A stretch of DNA of 34,466 nucleotides, taken from contig CAJTNN010000027.1 of NCBI GenBank assembly GCA_910577585.1, positions 1-34,466 on the forward strand, given 5' to 3'. The DNA is from an uncultured Muribaculaceae bacterium. GTDB lineage: Bacteria; Bacteroidota; Bacteroidia; Bacteroidales; Muribaculaceae. Shown one piece after another: positions 17,650 through 25,732 of this stretch (positions are counted from its first letter, which is position 1; every line of letters starts with the position of its first letter). The position numbers and the translations under genes are program-made. A model generated the notes under the pieces. It was not told where the DNA came from. It did not search any database and saw nothing but the letters and a program-made list of their open reading frames with translations.

Positions 17650-17679
17650 TTCGTGTTAAAAACTTTTTTCGGATATTTG
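17650..17679 (+). promoter_or_regulatory. Probable promoter of the acyl-CoA synthetase gene
   Basis: GATATTTG (17672-17679) is one base from TAnnTTTG and is preceded by TTCG (17650-17653) at about 18 bp. The A/T-rich DNA around it (17540-17680) contrasts with the GC-rich neighbours. It would give a leader of about 250 nt that includes a hairpin and the second 10-bp array. Confidence 0.4.
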
Positions 17680-17756
17680 CGGTCATTATTAGACAGAAGT
17701 TCGCTTCTCGCTGACTAAACTATTATTTGCTGAGCATTTATCTTGGCTGGCAGTAC

Positions 17757-17777
17757 TTGCGGGTTTGCAACCCGCAA
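17757..17777. other. Short perfect hairpin in the leader region
   Basis: TTGCGGGTT (17757-17765), loop TGC, AACCCGCAA (17769-17777). The perfect 9-bp stem sits just before the second GATTAATCG array and resembles a repetitive extragenic palindrome. Function unknown. Confidence 0.55.
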
Positions 17778-17790
17778 CGTGGATATCGCC

Positions 17791-17909
17791 GGGGATTAAT
17801 CGCGATTGACCGCGATTATTCGCAATTTATCGGGATTAACCGCGATTAATCGAGATTAGCCGGGATTTATCGCGATTAATCGGGATTAACCGGGATTAAT
17901 CGGGATTTT
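17791..17909. repeat. Second 10-bp-period GATTAATCGS array (12 units)
   Basis: GATT (once AATT) occurs at 17794, 17804, 17814 and every 10 bp up to 17904 with no phase slip. Units alternate GATTAATCGC, GATTAATCGG and close variants. It ends about 28 bp before the start of the acyl-CoA synthetase gene and lies about 270 bp from the first array, with which it shares unit and copy number. Confidence 0.92.
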
Positions 17910-17936
17910 TATTTACAGGTAAAAAAGGTTTTCGAC

Positions 17937-19601
17937 ATGGTAGAGAAATTTTTACGACAGACCGCATTCAAGGATTATGCGGATTTTAAAGAGAATTATG
18001 AGGTGATGGTGCCGGAGAATTTCAATTTCGGCTATGATGTGGTCGACAGCTGGGCTGAGAGCGACCCCGACAAACCGGCGCTGCTCTGGACCAACGACCG
18101 GGATGAGGTGCGCCAGTTCACGTTTGCCGACATGAAGCGCGAGAGCGACCGCACGGCCTCCTTCTTCCAGCAACTGGGTATCGGCAAGGGTGACAAGGTG
18201 ATGCTTATCCTCAAGCGCCGCTATCAGTTCTGGTTCTCGATTATCGCCCTTCATAAACTCGGGGCTGTGGTGATTCCGGCCACTCATCTGCTGACAAAGA
18301 AGGATATCATCTACCGCTGCAATGCGGCCAAAATCAAGGCTATCGTGGCCGTGGGCGACAAGACGGTGACCGACCATATCGTCAAGGCGCTGCCGGAATG
18401 CCCTACGGTGGAGGCTTGCGTGTCGACCGGTCCGGTGGTGCCGGAGGGTTGGCATGACTTCCAGGACGGCATCGAGAGCGCCCCCCCCTTCCGCCGTCCG
18501 TTGCGCCCCAACCGCAACAGCGACATCTCACTGCTCTACTTCACCTCAGGCACCACCGGCGAACCTAAGATGGTGGCCCACAACTTCCTCTACCCCCTCG
18601 GACATATTATCACCGGCAAATACTGGCACAATCTCGACGACTCATCGCTGCATCTCACACTGGCCGACACGGGCTGGGGTAAGGCCGTGTGGGGTAAGCT
18701 CTACGGCCAATGGATTGCCGGAGCCAACGTGTTTGTCTACGACTTCGAGAAATTCACCCCCTCGGATGTGCTGCGCAAGATCCACGACTTCAAGATCACC
18801 TCACTCTGCGCTCCCCCCACCATCTTCCGCTTCCTGATACGTGAGGATGTGAAGGCCTACGACCTGTCATCGCTGCGCTACTGCACGATCGCCGGCGAGG
18901 CCCTCAACCCCAGTGTATATGAAGAATGGCTCGCCCTGACCGGCATCCGCCTCATGGAGGCCTACGGCCAGACCGAGACCACGCTCACCATCGGCACCTT
19001 CCCCTGGATGGAGGCCAAACCCGGCTCGATGGGTGTGCCGAGTCCGGCCTACGACATCGACCTGGTCGACGCCGAGGGGCGCAGCTGTCCCCCCGGTCAG
19101 CAGGGTGAGATCGTGATACGCCTCGACAACGGCAGTCCCGTGGGCCTCTTCGAAGAATACCTCTACGACCCCGAGCTCACAGCCGCCGCATGCTCCGACG
19201 GTTTCTACCGCACAGGCGATGTGGCATACCGCGACGAAGATGGCTACTTCTGGTTTGTAGGACGCGCCGACGATGTGATCAAATCGTCAGGCTACCGCAT
19301 CGGCCCCTTCGAGGTAGAGAGCGCCCTGATGACCCACCCCGGAGTGGTGGAATGCGCCATCACCGGTGTACCCGACCCCATACGCGGCCAGGTGGTGAAA
19401 GCCACCATCGTGCTCTCGGCCGAATACAAAGCCCGCATCGGCGACGACCTCGTAAAAGAGCTCCAGGACCATGTCAAACAGACCACCGCACCATATAAAT
19501 ATCCCCGCGTGGTGGAATTTGTCGACGAGCTTCCGAAGACCATCAGCGGCAAGATACGCCGCGTAGAGATCCGCCAGCAGCAGAAGGGTCGCGCCAGCTG
19601 A
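17937..19601 (+). CDS. Acyl-CoA synthetase (AMP-forming), medium-chain/acetyl type
   Basis: The 554-aa adenylate-forming enzyme of the ANL superfamily activates a carboxylic acid to its CoA thioester through an acyl-AMP. The phosphate loop 'YFTSGTTGEPK' is at about residues 201-211, followed by 'YGQTETT' (about 342), 'YRTGDVAYRDEDGYFWFVGRADDVIKSSG' spanning the hinge (about 423-450) and the C-terminal catalytic Lys in 'TISGKIRR' (about 539). The N-terminus resembles medium-chain (ACSM-type) enzymes more than long-chain FadD. The real substrate is open; short or branched-chain acids are possible in a gut anaerobe. It stands alone between two repeat-rich gaps and ends with a hairpin. Confidence 0.85.
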   Translation: MVEKFLRQTAFKDYADFKENYEVMVPENFNFGYDVVDSWAESDPDKPALLWTNDRDEVRQFTFADMKRESDRTASFFQQLGIGKGDKVMLILKRRYQFWFSIIALHKLGAVVIPATHLLTKKDIIYRCNAAKIKAIVAVGDKTVTDHIVKALPECPTVEACVSTGPVVPEGWHDFQDGIESAPPFRRPLRPNRNSDISLLYFTSGTTGEPKMVAHNFLYPLGHIITGKYWHNLDDSSLHLTLADTGWGKAVWGKLYGQWIAGANVFVYDFEKFTPSDVLRKIHDFKITSLCAPPTIFRFLIREDVKAYDLSSLRYCTIAGEALNPSVYEEWLALTGIRLMEAYGQTETTLTIGTFPWMEAKPGSMGVPSPAYDIDLVDAEGRSCPPGQQGEIVIRLDNGSPVGLFEEYLYDPELTAAACSDGFYRTGDVAYRDEDGYFWFVGRADDVIKSSGYRIGPFEVESALMTHPGVVECAITGVPDPIRGQVVKATIVLSAEYKARIGDDLVKELQDHVKQTTAPYKYPRVVEFVDELPKTISGKIRRVEIRQQQKGRAS

Positions 19602-19630
19602 CCCTCACCACATCGCATATCAATGCCCAT

Positions 19631-19670
19631 AATCAGCCCGATTCGGCCAATCCCGCCAATCGGGCTGATT
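19631..19670 (+). terminator. Hairpin after the acyl-CoA synthetase gene
   Basis: AATCAGCCCGATT (19631-19643) pairs perfectly with AATCGGGCTGATT (19658-19670) across a 14-nt loop, 29 bp after the stop. A weak T-rich stretch (AGATTATCTTAGATT) follows. The loop and arms contain words close to the GATTAATCGGG unit. Confidence 0.6.
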
Positions 19671-19719
19671 AGATTATCTTAGATTAGATTCAGACATCCG
19701 CATCGCATCGCATAGAGGT

Positions 19720-19750
19720 TTTGAATTGCCGAAAAAAAGATGTAACTTTG
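19720..19750 (+). promoter_or_regulatory. Promoter of carA-carB
   Basis: TTTG (19720-19723) is separated by 19 bp from TAACTTTG (19743-19750), a perfect match to the Bacteroidetes -33/-7 consensus. Transcription would start near 19757, just before the 197-bp inverted-repeat element, so that element would be transcribed as part of a leader of about 230 nt. Confidence 0.7.
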
Positions 19751-19766
19751 CACTTGGAAAACTATG

Positions 19767-19963
19767 TTTAAGTAGCTGGTCAAATTAAATGAACACTATA
19801 TGCGCAGTTATTTTTGAGTCATTTCCGGCTCTTGAAGAGGGAGCGATGCGGGCATCGCGACCGATGAAAGGGACGGAAAGGGCCAAAAAGAACAAGCAGA
19901 TAGTGTTCAAGCTACTCAAAAATGTATAATTCAGTAGCGGTTTAATTTGACCAGCTACTTAAA
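19767..19963. mobile_element. 197-bp element with 23-bp perfect terminal inverted repeats (MITE-like or structured leader)
   Basis: The left end 19767-19789 (core AGTAGCTGGTCAAATTAAA) is the exact reverse complement of 19941-19963. Nested inverted pairs lie inside: GAACACTAT (19791-19799) with ATAGTGTTC (19900-19908), a TTTTTGAGT/ACTCAAAAA pair, TTTCCG/CGGAAA, and a central GCGATG/CATCGC stem. TTAA occurs at both outer edges (19768-19771 and 19959-19962) and could be a target duplication, though it is part of the palindromic ends. No ORF fits inside. It lies between the carA promoter and carA. It may be a miniature transposable element or a folded regulatory leader. Confidence 0.65.
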
Positions 19964-19986
19964 GTCATTTCATAACCTTTATCACG

Positions 19987-21057
19987 ATGCATGAAGTGAA
20001 AAATGCCCTCCTCATACTTGAAGACGGCACAACATTCAAAGGGAAATCCTTCGGCTACCCGGGTTCGACGGCAGGCGAGGTGGTGTTCAACACCGCCATG
20101 ACCGGCTATCCGGAGAGTCTCACCGACCCCTCATACGAGGGGCAGATCCTCGTCACCACCTATCCGATTCTCGGCAACTACGGAGTGCCTCCGCGCCGGC
20201 AGAAGGATGATGTGAGCCAGTACTATGAGTCTGACCACATACATGCCCGCGCCATCGTGGCCCAGGATTATTCCTGGCATCACTCGCATTGGCAGGCCGA
20301 CCGCTCGCTGGCCGAGTGGCTCAATGAGGAGAAGATTCCCGGTATTTATGGAATTGACACCAGGGCTCTTACGAAACTCCTGCGCGAAAAAGGCTCAATG
20401 CTGGGCAAAATCGTCGTGGAAGGTGCGGAAGAGCCTGATTTTTATGACCCCAACAAAGAGAACCTCGTGGCCAAGGTGTCGTGCAAAGAGGTGGAAGTGC
20501 ATGGCGAGGGCGACAAGACTGTGGTGCTCGTGGACTGCGGCGTGAAGCACAACATCATCCGCTGCCTCACGCGCCGCGGACTGAAGGTGGTGCGTGTGCC
20601 CTGGGACTACGACTTCAACAGCATCCCCTGCGACGGCATCTTCATCTCCAACGGACCCGGCAACCCCGACCTCGTGGACGCCACCGTCGAGAACCTGCGC
20701 AAGGCCCTGCAGGGCGACAAGCCCATCTGCGGCATCTGCATGGGCAACCAGCTGCTCAGCCGCGCCGCCGGAGCCAAGACCTTCAAGCTCAAATATGGCC
20801 ACCGCAGCCACAACCAGCCTGTGCGCCGTGCCGGCACCGAACAGTGCTACGTGACCTCACAGAACCACGGCTTCGCCGTAGACGACAAGACCCTCCCCGC
20901 CGACTGGGAGCCCCTCTTCATCAACATGAACGACGGCACCAACGAGGGTATACGCCATAAGTCGAAACCCTTCTTCTCGGCGCAGTTCCACCCCGAGGCC
21001 TCATCGGGCCCGAAGGATACGGAATTCCTCTTCGATGAATTTGTGGCAATGCTTTAA
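19987..21057 (+). CDS. carA: Carbamoyl-phosphate synthase small subunit (glutaminase)
   Basis: The 356-aa protein hydrolyses glutamine and channels ammonia to CarB for carbamoyl phosphate, used for pyrimidines and arginine. The N-terminal CPSase_sm domain shows 'MTGYPESLTDPSYEGQI' and 'GIDTRALTKLLREKGSM'. The class I amidotransferase domain has the nucleophile Cys in 'GICMGNQ' (about residue 251) and 'FHPEASSGP' (about residue 335). Length is slightly below the E. coli protein. It leads a carA-carB-prmC-recX run. Confidence 0.97.
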   Translation: MHEVKNALLILEDGTTFKGKSFGYPGSTAGEVVFNTAMTGYPESLTDPSYEGQILVTTYPILGNYGVPPRRQKDDVSQYYESDHIHARAIVAQDYSWHHSHWQADRSLAEWLNEEKIPGIYGIDTRALTKLLREKGSMLGKIVVEGAEEPDFYDPNKENLVAKVSCKEVEVHGEGDKTVVLVDCGVKHNIIRCLTRRGLKVVRVPWDYDFNSIPCDGIFISNGPGNPDLVDATVENLRKALQGDKPICGICMGNQLLSRAAGAKTFKLKYGHRSHNQPVRRAGTEQCYVTSQNHGFAVDDKTLPADWEPLFINMNDGTNEGIRHKSKPFFSAQFHPEASSGPKDTEFLFDEFVAML

Positions 21058-21082
21058 TCTCTCTTACGCAAGACAACTACCT

Positions 21083-24000
21083 ATGAACGAAAAGATAAAG
21101 AAGGTGCTCCTGCTCGGCTCGGGAGCTCTCAAGATCGGCGAGGCCGGCGAATTCGACTACTCCGGCTCTCAGGCACTCAAGGCCATGAAGGAGGAGGGCA
21201 TCAAGACTGTGCTCATCAACCCCAACATCGCCACCGTGCAGACCTCGGAAGGCTTTGCCGACAAGATATACTTCCTGCCCGTGACGCCGGAATATGTGGA
21301 GCGTGTCATCGAGAAGGAGCGCCCCGACGGCATTCTGCTCGCCTTCGGCGGCCAGACAGCCCTCAACTGCGGCGTGAAGCTCTATGAGAGCGGTGTGCTC
21401 GAGAAGTATGGCGTGGAGGTGCTCGGCACCCCGGTGCAGGCCATCATCGACACCGAAGACCGCGAACTCTTCGTCAAGAAACTCGATGAGATCGGCGTCA
21501 AGACCATCAAGAGCGAGGCCGTGGAGTCGGTGCAGGGCGCCATCAAGGCGGCCGAACGCCTCGGCTACCCGGTGATTGTGCGCGCCGCCTACGCCCTCGG
21601 CGGTCTCGGCTCAGGATTCTGCGACAATGAGGAGGAACTCGTAAGCCTCACCGAAAAGGCCCTCAGCTTCTCGCCCCAGGTGCTGGTAGAGAAGAGCCTC
21701 AAGGGCTGGAAAGAGGTGGAGTATGAAGTGGTGCGCGACAAGTATGACAACTGCATCACTGTCTGCAACATGGAGAACTTCGACCCCCTCGGCATCCACA
21801 CCGGCGAGAGCATCGTAGTGGCCCCCTCGCAGACCCTCAGCAACGAAGACTACCACTATCTGCGCAAACTCGCCATCAAGATTATCCGCCACATCGGCAT
21901 CGTAGGCGAGTGCAACGTGCAGTATGCCTTCGACCCCGAGTCGATGGACTACCGTGTGATCGAGGTCAACGCCCGACTCAGCCGCTCGTCGGCCCTGGCT
22001 TCGAAGGCCACCGGCTACCCGCTCGCCTTCGTGGCCGCCAAGCTCGGCCTGGGCTACGGACTCTTCGAACTCAAGAACTCTGTCACCAAAGACACCACAG
22101 CATTCTTCGAGCCGGCGCTCGACTACTGCGTGGTGAAACTGCCCCGCTGGGACCTCGGGAAATTCCATGGCGTACGTCGCGAAATCGGTTCGTCGATGAA
22201 GTCGGTGGGCGAGGTGATGGCTATCGGCCGCACCTTCGAGGAAGCAATGCAGAAGGGCCTGCGCATGATCGGACGCGGCATGCACGGATTTGTCGAGAAC
22301 AAGGATATCAAAATCGAGGATATCGACTCGGCACTCTCCACCCCGACCGACAACCGCATCTTCGTAATAGCCGAAGCCATGAAGCGCGGCTACAGCGTAG
22401 ACCGCATACATGAGCTTACGAAAATCGACCGATGGTTTCTCTACAAGCTCGACAACATCATGCAGACCAGCCGCGAGCTCGAGAAATTCGACTCGCTCCA
22501 GGCACTGCCCGACGAGCTCCTGCGCCAGGCGAAGCAGCAGGGATTCAGCGACTTCCAGATTGCCCGCTCTATCTTCAAGGGGGCCACAGAGTCGCCCGAG
22601 GCATTGAGCCTGCGTGTGCGCGCCCACCGCAAGGAGCGCGGCATCACTCCGGTGGTGAAGCAGATCGACACGCTGGCGGCCGAATATCCCGCACAGACCA
22701 ACTACCTCTACATCACCTACAACGGCCAGACCAACGACGTAGACTTCAAGCATGACCACCGCTCGATCGTGGTGCTCGGCTCAGGCGCCTACCGCATCGG
22801 CAGCTCGGTAGAGTTCGACTGGTGTTCGGTCAACGCCCTGATGACTGTCAAGAAAGAGGGATGGCGCTCGGTGATGATCAACTATAACCCCGAGACCGTG
22901 TCGACCGACTACGACATGTGCGACCGCCTGTACTTCGACGAGCTCACATTCGAGCGCGTGATGGATATCCTCGACCTCGAGCAGCCCCACGGCACAATTC
23001 TCAGTGTGGGCGGCCAGATACCCAACAACCTCGCAATGCGTCTCGACGAACAGGGTGTCAACATCCTCGGCACATCAGCCAAAAGCATCGACAACGCCGA
23101 AGACCGCCACAAATTCTCATCAATGCTCGACCGCCTCGGCATCGACCAGCCCCGCTGGCGCGAGCTGACCTCGAAAGAGGATATCGATTCATTTATCGAT
23201 GAGGTGGGTTTCCCGGTGCTCGTGCGACCGAGTTATGTGCTCTCGGGTGCGGCAATGAACGTATGCTCCAACCATGAGGAGCTCGACCGCTTCCTGCGTC
23301 TGGCAGCAAATGTGTCGAAGCAGCACCCGGTGGTGGTGAGCGAGTTCATTCAGAACGCCAAGGAGATCGAGATGGACGCCGTGGCTCAGAACGGCGAGAT
23401 CAAGGCCTACGCAATCTCGGAACATATCGAGTTTGCCGGCGTGCACTCCGGCGACGCCACCATACAGTTCCCGCCGCAGAAACTCTATGTCGAGACTATG
23501 CGCCGCATCAAGAAGGTGTCAGGCCAGATTGCCCGCGCCCTCAACATCTCGGGACCCTTCAACATCCAGTTCCTCGCCAAGAACAACGACATCAAGGTCA
23601 TCGAGTGCAACCTGCGTGCGTCGCGCTCATTCCCCTTCGTCAGCAAGGTACTGAAAATCAACTTCATCGACCTCGCTACAAAGGTTATGCTCGGCATACC
23701 CGTCGAGAAGCCCAACAAATCAGCCTTCGATCTGGACTATGTGGGCATCAAGGCCTCACAGTTCTCATTCTCGCGCCTGCAGGGGTCTGACCCGGTGCTG
23801 GGTGTCGACATGAGCTCTACAGGCGAGGTGGGTTGTCTGGGCACCGACACCGGCGAAGCCGTGCTCAAGGCCATGCTGGCCGTAGGCCACCGCATCCCCA
23901 AGCGCGGTGTGCTGCTCTCTACCGGAAGCGCCCGCCAGAAGGCTGCCATGCTCGCCTCAGCCCAGCTGCTGCACAAGCATGGCTATACCATCTACGCCAC

Positions 24001-24304
24001 CAAAGGCACCCACGCCTTCCTGAGCGAGAACGGTATTCCGGCAGTGCGTGTCTACATGCCCTCGCAGCCCGAAGAGCATCCGCAGGCCCTCGAACTGCTG
24101 CACCGCAAGGAGATCGACCTGGTGGTGAATGTGCCCAAGAACCTCACCCCCACCGAACTCAGCAACGGCTACAAGATACGCCGCGCTGCAATCGACCTCA
24201 ACATTCCGCTTCTCACCAACACGCGTCTGGCCGAGGCATTCATCTCCGCCTTCACCTCGCTCAAACCCGGTGAGATCGAAATCAAAGCATGGGATGAATA
24301 TTGA
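21083..24304 (+). CDS. carB: Carbamoyl-phosphate synthase large subunit
   Basis: The 1073-aa subunit has two homologous ATP-grasp halves. The first starts 'KVLLLGSGALKIGEAGEFDYSG' and forms carboxyphosphate and carbamate; the second starts 'SIVVLGSGAYRIGSSVEFDW' (about residue 565) and phosphorylates carbamate. The C-terminal MGS-like allosteric domain begins around residue 940 ('GVLLSTG...'). The start at 21083 gives 'MNEKIKKVLLLG', the usual N-terminus; the open frame begins earlier but overlaps carA. It starts 25 bp after the carA stop. Confidence 0.97.
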   Translation: MNEKIKKVLLLGSGALKIGEAGEFDYSGSQALKAMKEEGIKTVLINPNIATVQTSEGFADKIYFLPVTPEYVERVIEKERPDGILLAFGGQTALNCGVKLYESGVLEKYGVEVLGTPVQAIIDTEDRELFVKKLDEIGVKTIKSEAVESVQGAIKAAERLGYPVIVRAAYALGGLGSGFCDNEEELVSLTEKALSFSPQVLVEKSLKGWKEVEYEVVRDKYDNCITVCNMENFDPLGIHTGESIVVAPSQTLSNEDYHYLRKLAIKIIRHIGIVGECNVQYAFDPESMDYRVIEVNARLSRSSALASKATGYPLAFVAAKLGLGYGLFELKNSVTKDTTAFFEPALDYCVVKLPRWDLGKFHGVRREIGSSMKSVGEVMAIGRTFEEAMQKGLRMIGRGMHGFVENKDIKIEDIDSALSTPTDNRIFVIAEAMKRGYSVDRIHELTKIDRWFLYKLDNIMQTSRELEKFDSLQALPDELLRQAKQQGFSDFQIARSIFKGATESPEALSLRVRAHRKERGITPVVKQIDTLAAEYPAQTNYLYITYNGQTNDVDFKHDHRSIVVLGSGAYRIGSSVEFDWCSVNALMTVKKEGWRSVMINYNPETVSTDYDMCDRLYFDELTFERVMDILDLEQPHGTILSVGGQIPNNLAMRLDEQGVNILGTSAKSIDNAEDRHKFSSMLDRLGIDQPRWRELTSKEDIDSFIDEVGFPVLVRPSYVLSGAAMNVCSNHEELDRFLRLAANVSKQHPVVVSEFIQNAKEIEMDAVAQNGEIKAYAISEHIEFAGVHSGDATIQFPPQKLYVETMRRIKKVSGQIARALNISGPFNIQFLAKNNDIKVIECNLRASRSFPFVSKVLKINFIDLATKVMLGIPVEKPNKSAFDLDYVGIKASQFSFSRLQGSDPVLGVDMSSTGEVGCLGTDTGEAVLKAMLAVGHRIPKRGVLLSTGSARQKAAMLASAQLLHKHGYTIYATKGTHAFLSENGIPAVRVYMPSQPEEHPQALELLHRKEIDLVVNVPKNLTPTELSNGYKIRRAAIDLNIPLLTNTRLAEAFISAFTSLKPGEIEIKAWDEY

Positions 24305-25169
24305 TGACAACTCAGTAGAGAGTGTCTACCGATCGCTGCGTCAGCGGCTGGCTGCTCTCACAGGCTCGGATGGCGAGGCCACCGCAATGGCTCGCCTCAT
24401 CTTCCACTCCCTCAAGGGATGGAACACCACCGACCTCGTGATTCATGCCCCCGACCGGCTCTCGGAGTTCACCCTCGAAAGAATCGACAACATAATGGAG
24501 CGGCTCGGCAACCACGAGCCGCTCCAATACATTTTAGGCGAGGGGCGATTCTACGGCATGGACCTGCGCGTCACACCCGACACGCTGATACCTCGCCCGG
24601 AGACTGAGGAACTTGTGGAGATGATCGTAGAGCGGGCCGACGGACGCTCCGACCTGCGGGTGCTCGACATCGGCACCGGCAGCGGCGCCATAGCCATCGC
24701 GCTGGCACGCAACCTGCGGTTTCCGCAAATCTCTGCCCTCGACATATCGGAGGGGGCACTCGATGTGGCCCGCGACAATGCCCGCCGGCTACATGCCGAT
24801 ATCCGATTCCTGCATGCCGACATACTCACCTACGATCCGCCGCGCCATAGCCTCGACATCATTGTCAGCAATCCACCCTACATTGCCCTCAAGGAACGCG
24901 CGGAGATGGAGCCGCATGTCAAGGACCACGAACCGGCCCGGGCCCTCTTCGTGCCCGACGACGACCCACTGCTCTTCTACCGCCGCATACTGACTATCGG
25001 CCTTGATGCGCTCACCGGCGCCGGCCGCGTATACTTCGAAATCAATCCACTTTATGCCTCGGAGCTCAAGCAGATGATGCAGCAGATGGGGTATGATGGC
25101 GTGGAGCTGCACAAGGATATCTCGGGGCGCTTGCGGTTTGCTTCGGGGGAGTTAGGAGTTGGTAGTTAG
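24294..25169 (+). CDS. prmC: Release factor glutamine N5-methyltransferase
   Basis: The 291-aa SAM-dependent enzyme methylates the Gln of the GGQ motif in release factors RF1/RF2. The SAM site is 'DIGTGSGAIAIAL' (about residues 125-137) and the substrate-Gln motif is 'NPPYIAL' (about 193). A helical N-terminal domain binds the release factor ('ERLGNHEPLQYILGE'). The start overlaps the end of carB by 11 bp, indicating translational coupling. The last residues (GELGVGS) and the stop are encoded within a short periodic array, suggesting that the repeat replaced the original 3' end. Confidence 0.95.
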   Translation: MNIDDNSVESVYRSLRQRLAALTGSDGEATAMARLIFHSLKGWNTTDLVIHAPDRLSEFTLERIDNIMERLGNHEPLQYILGEGRFYGMDLRVTPDTLIPRPETEELVEMIVERADGRSDLRVLDIGTGSGAIAIALARNLRFPQISALDISEGALDVARDNARRLHADIRFLHADILTYDPPRHSLDIIVSNPPYIALKERAEMEPHVKDHEPARALFVPDDDPLLFYRRILTIGLDALTGAGRVYFEINPLYASELKQMMQQMGYDGVELHKDISGRLRFASGELGVGS

Positions 25170-25212
25170 TAGTGAGGAGTTTGTAGTTTGTAGTGGGGAG
25201 TTTGTAGTTATT
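25147..25212 (+). repeat. AGTTTGTAGT-type array spanning the prmC stop and the recX start
   Basis: Degenerate tandem units such as GGAGTTAG, GGAGTTGGTAGTTAGTAGT and GGAGTTTGTAGTTTGTAGT fill 25147-25212. They contain the prmC stop (25167-25169) and run up to the recX ATG at 25213. The array therefore supplies the C-terminal codons of prmC and the ribosome-binding region of recX. Confidence 0.75.
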
Positions 25213-25695
25213 ATGAAGAAGAGAGAACGACGTCCGGTCAGCGAGGAGGCTATGCGCATGCGTCTGGCCGACCTCTGCGCGCGCTCTGAGCAATGCGAGA
25301 GCGACCTGCGCCGGAAGATTCGCCTCGCCGGACTCACCACCGATGAGGCCGACCGCATTATCGAGGCGCTGCAGTCGGGCAAATTTCTCGATGATGCCCG
25401 ATTCGCAAGGGCTTATGCCCGCGATAAGGTGAGATTCGCCGGATGGGGGGCGGCTAAAATCCGAATGGGACTGGCCGCCAAACGCATCACCGGCACCCTC
25501 GCCACACAAGCCATCGAGGCGATTGACCGCCGCGAGTATATCGATGCTCTCAAACGCGCCGCCCTCGCCAAGGCCCGCAGTCTCGACCTCACCTCACGCG
25601 AGGATGTGCAGAAACTCTACACCCATCTCGCCCAACGCGGGTTCGAGAGCCAGCTCATCAGCCGCATCACCGACTATCTGCGCAAAGACCGCTGA
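25213..25695 (+). CDS. recX: Regulatory protein RecX
   Basis: The 160-aa basic, all-helical protein modulates RecA filaments. The pattern 'LADLCARSEQCESDLRRKI' followed by 'IIEALQSGKFLDDARFARAYARDKVRFAGWGAAKIRMGLAAKRI' is typical of the RecX three-helix repeats. The ATG at 25213 gives 'MKKRERRP'. An upstream in-frame alternative at 25159 would translate repeat DNA and is rejected. It lies 43 bp after prmC with the repeat array between, and is convergent with comF. Confidence 0.9.
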   Translation: MKKRERRPVSEEAMRMRLADLCARSEQCESDLRRKIRLAGLTTDEADRIIEALQSGKFLDDARFARAYARDKVRFAGWGAAKIRMGLAAKRITGTLATQAIEAIDRREYIDALKRAALAKARSLDLTSREDVQKLYTHLAQRGFESQLISRITDYLRKDR

Positions 25696-25732
25696 AGCAG
25701 ATAAGATGCATATCGCATCGTCCCCGATGGGC

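Noticed and set aside
17540..17680. Riboswitch or small RNA in the A/T-rich gap before the acyl-CoA synthetase gene
   Set aside because: No known aptamer motif is recognisable; only a probable promoter can be supported.
21611..22759. 382-aa frame antisense to carB
   Set aside because: Shadow of the strongly conserved carB reading frame.
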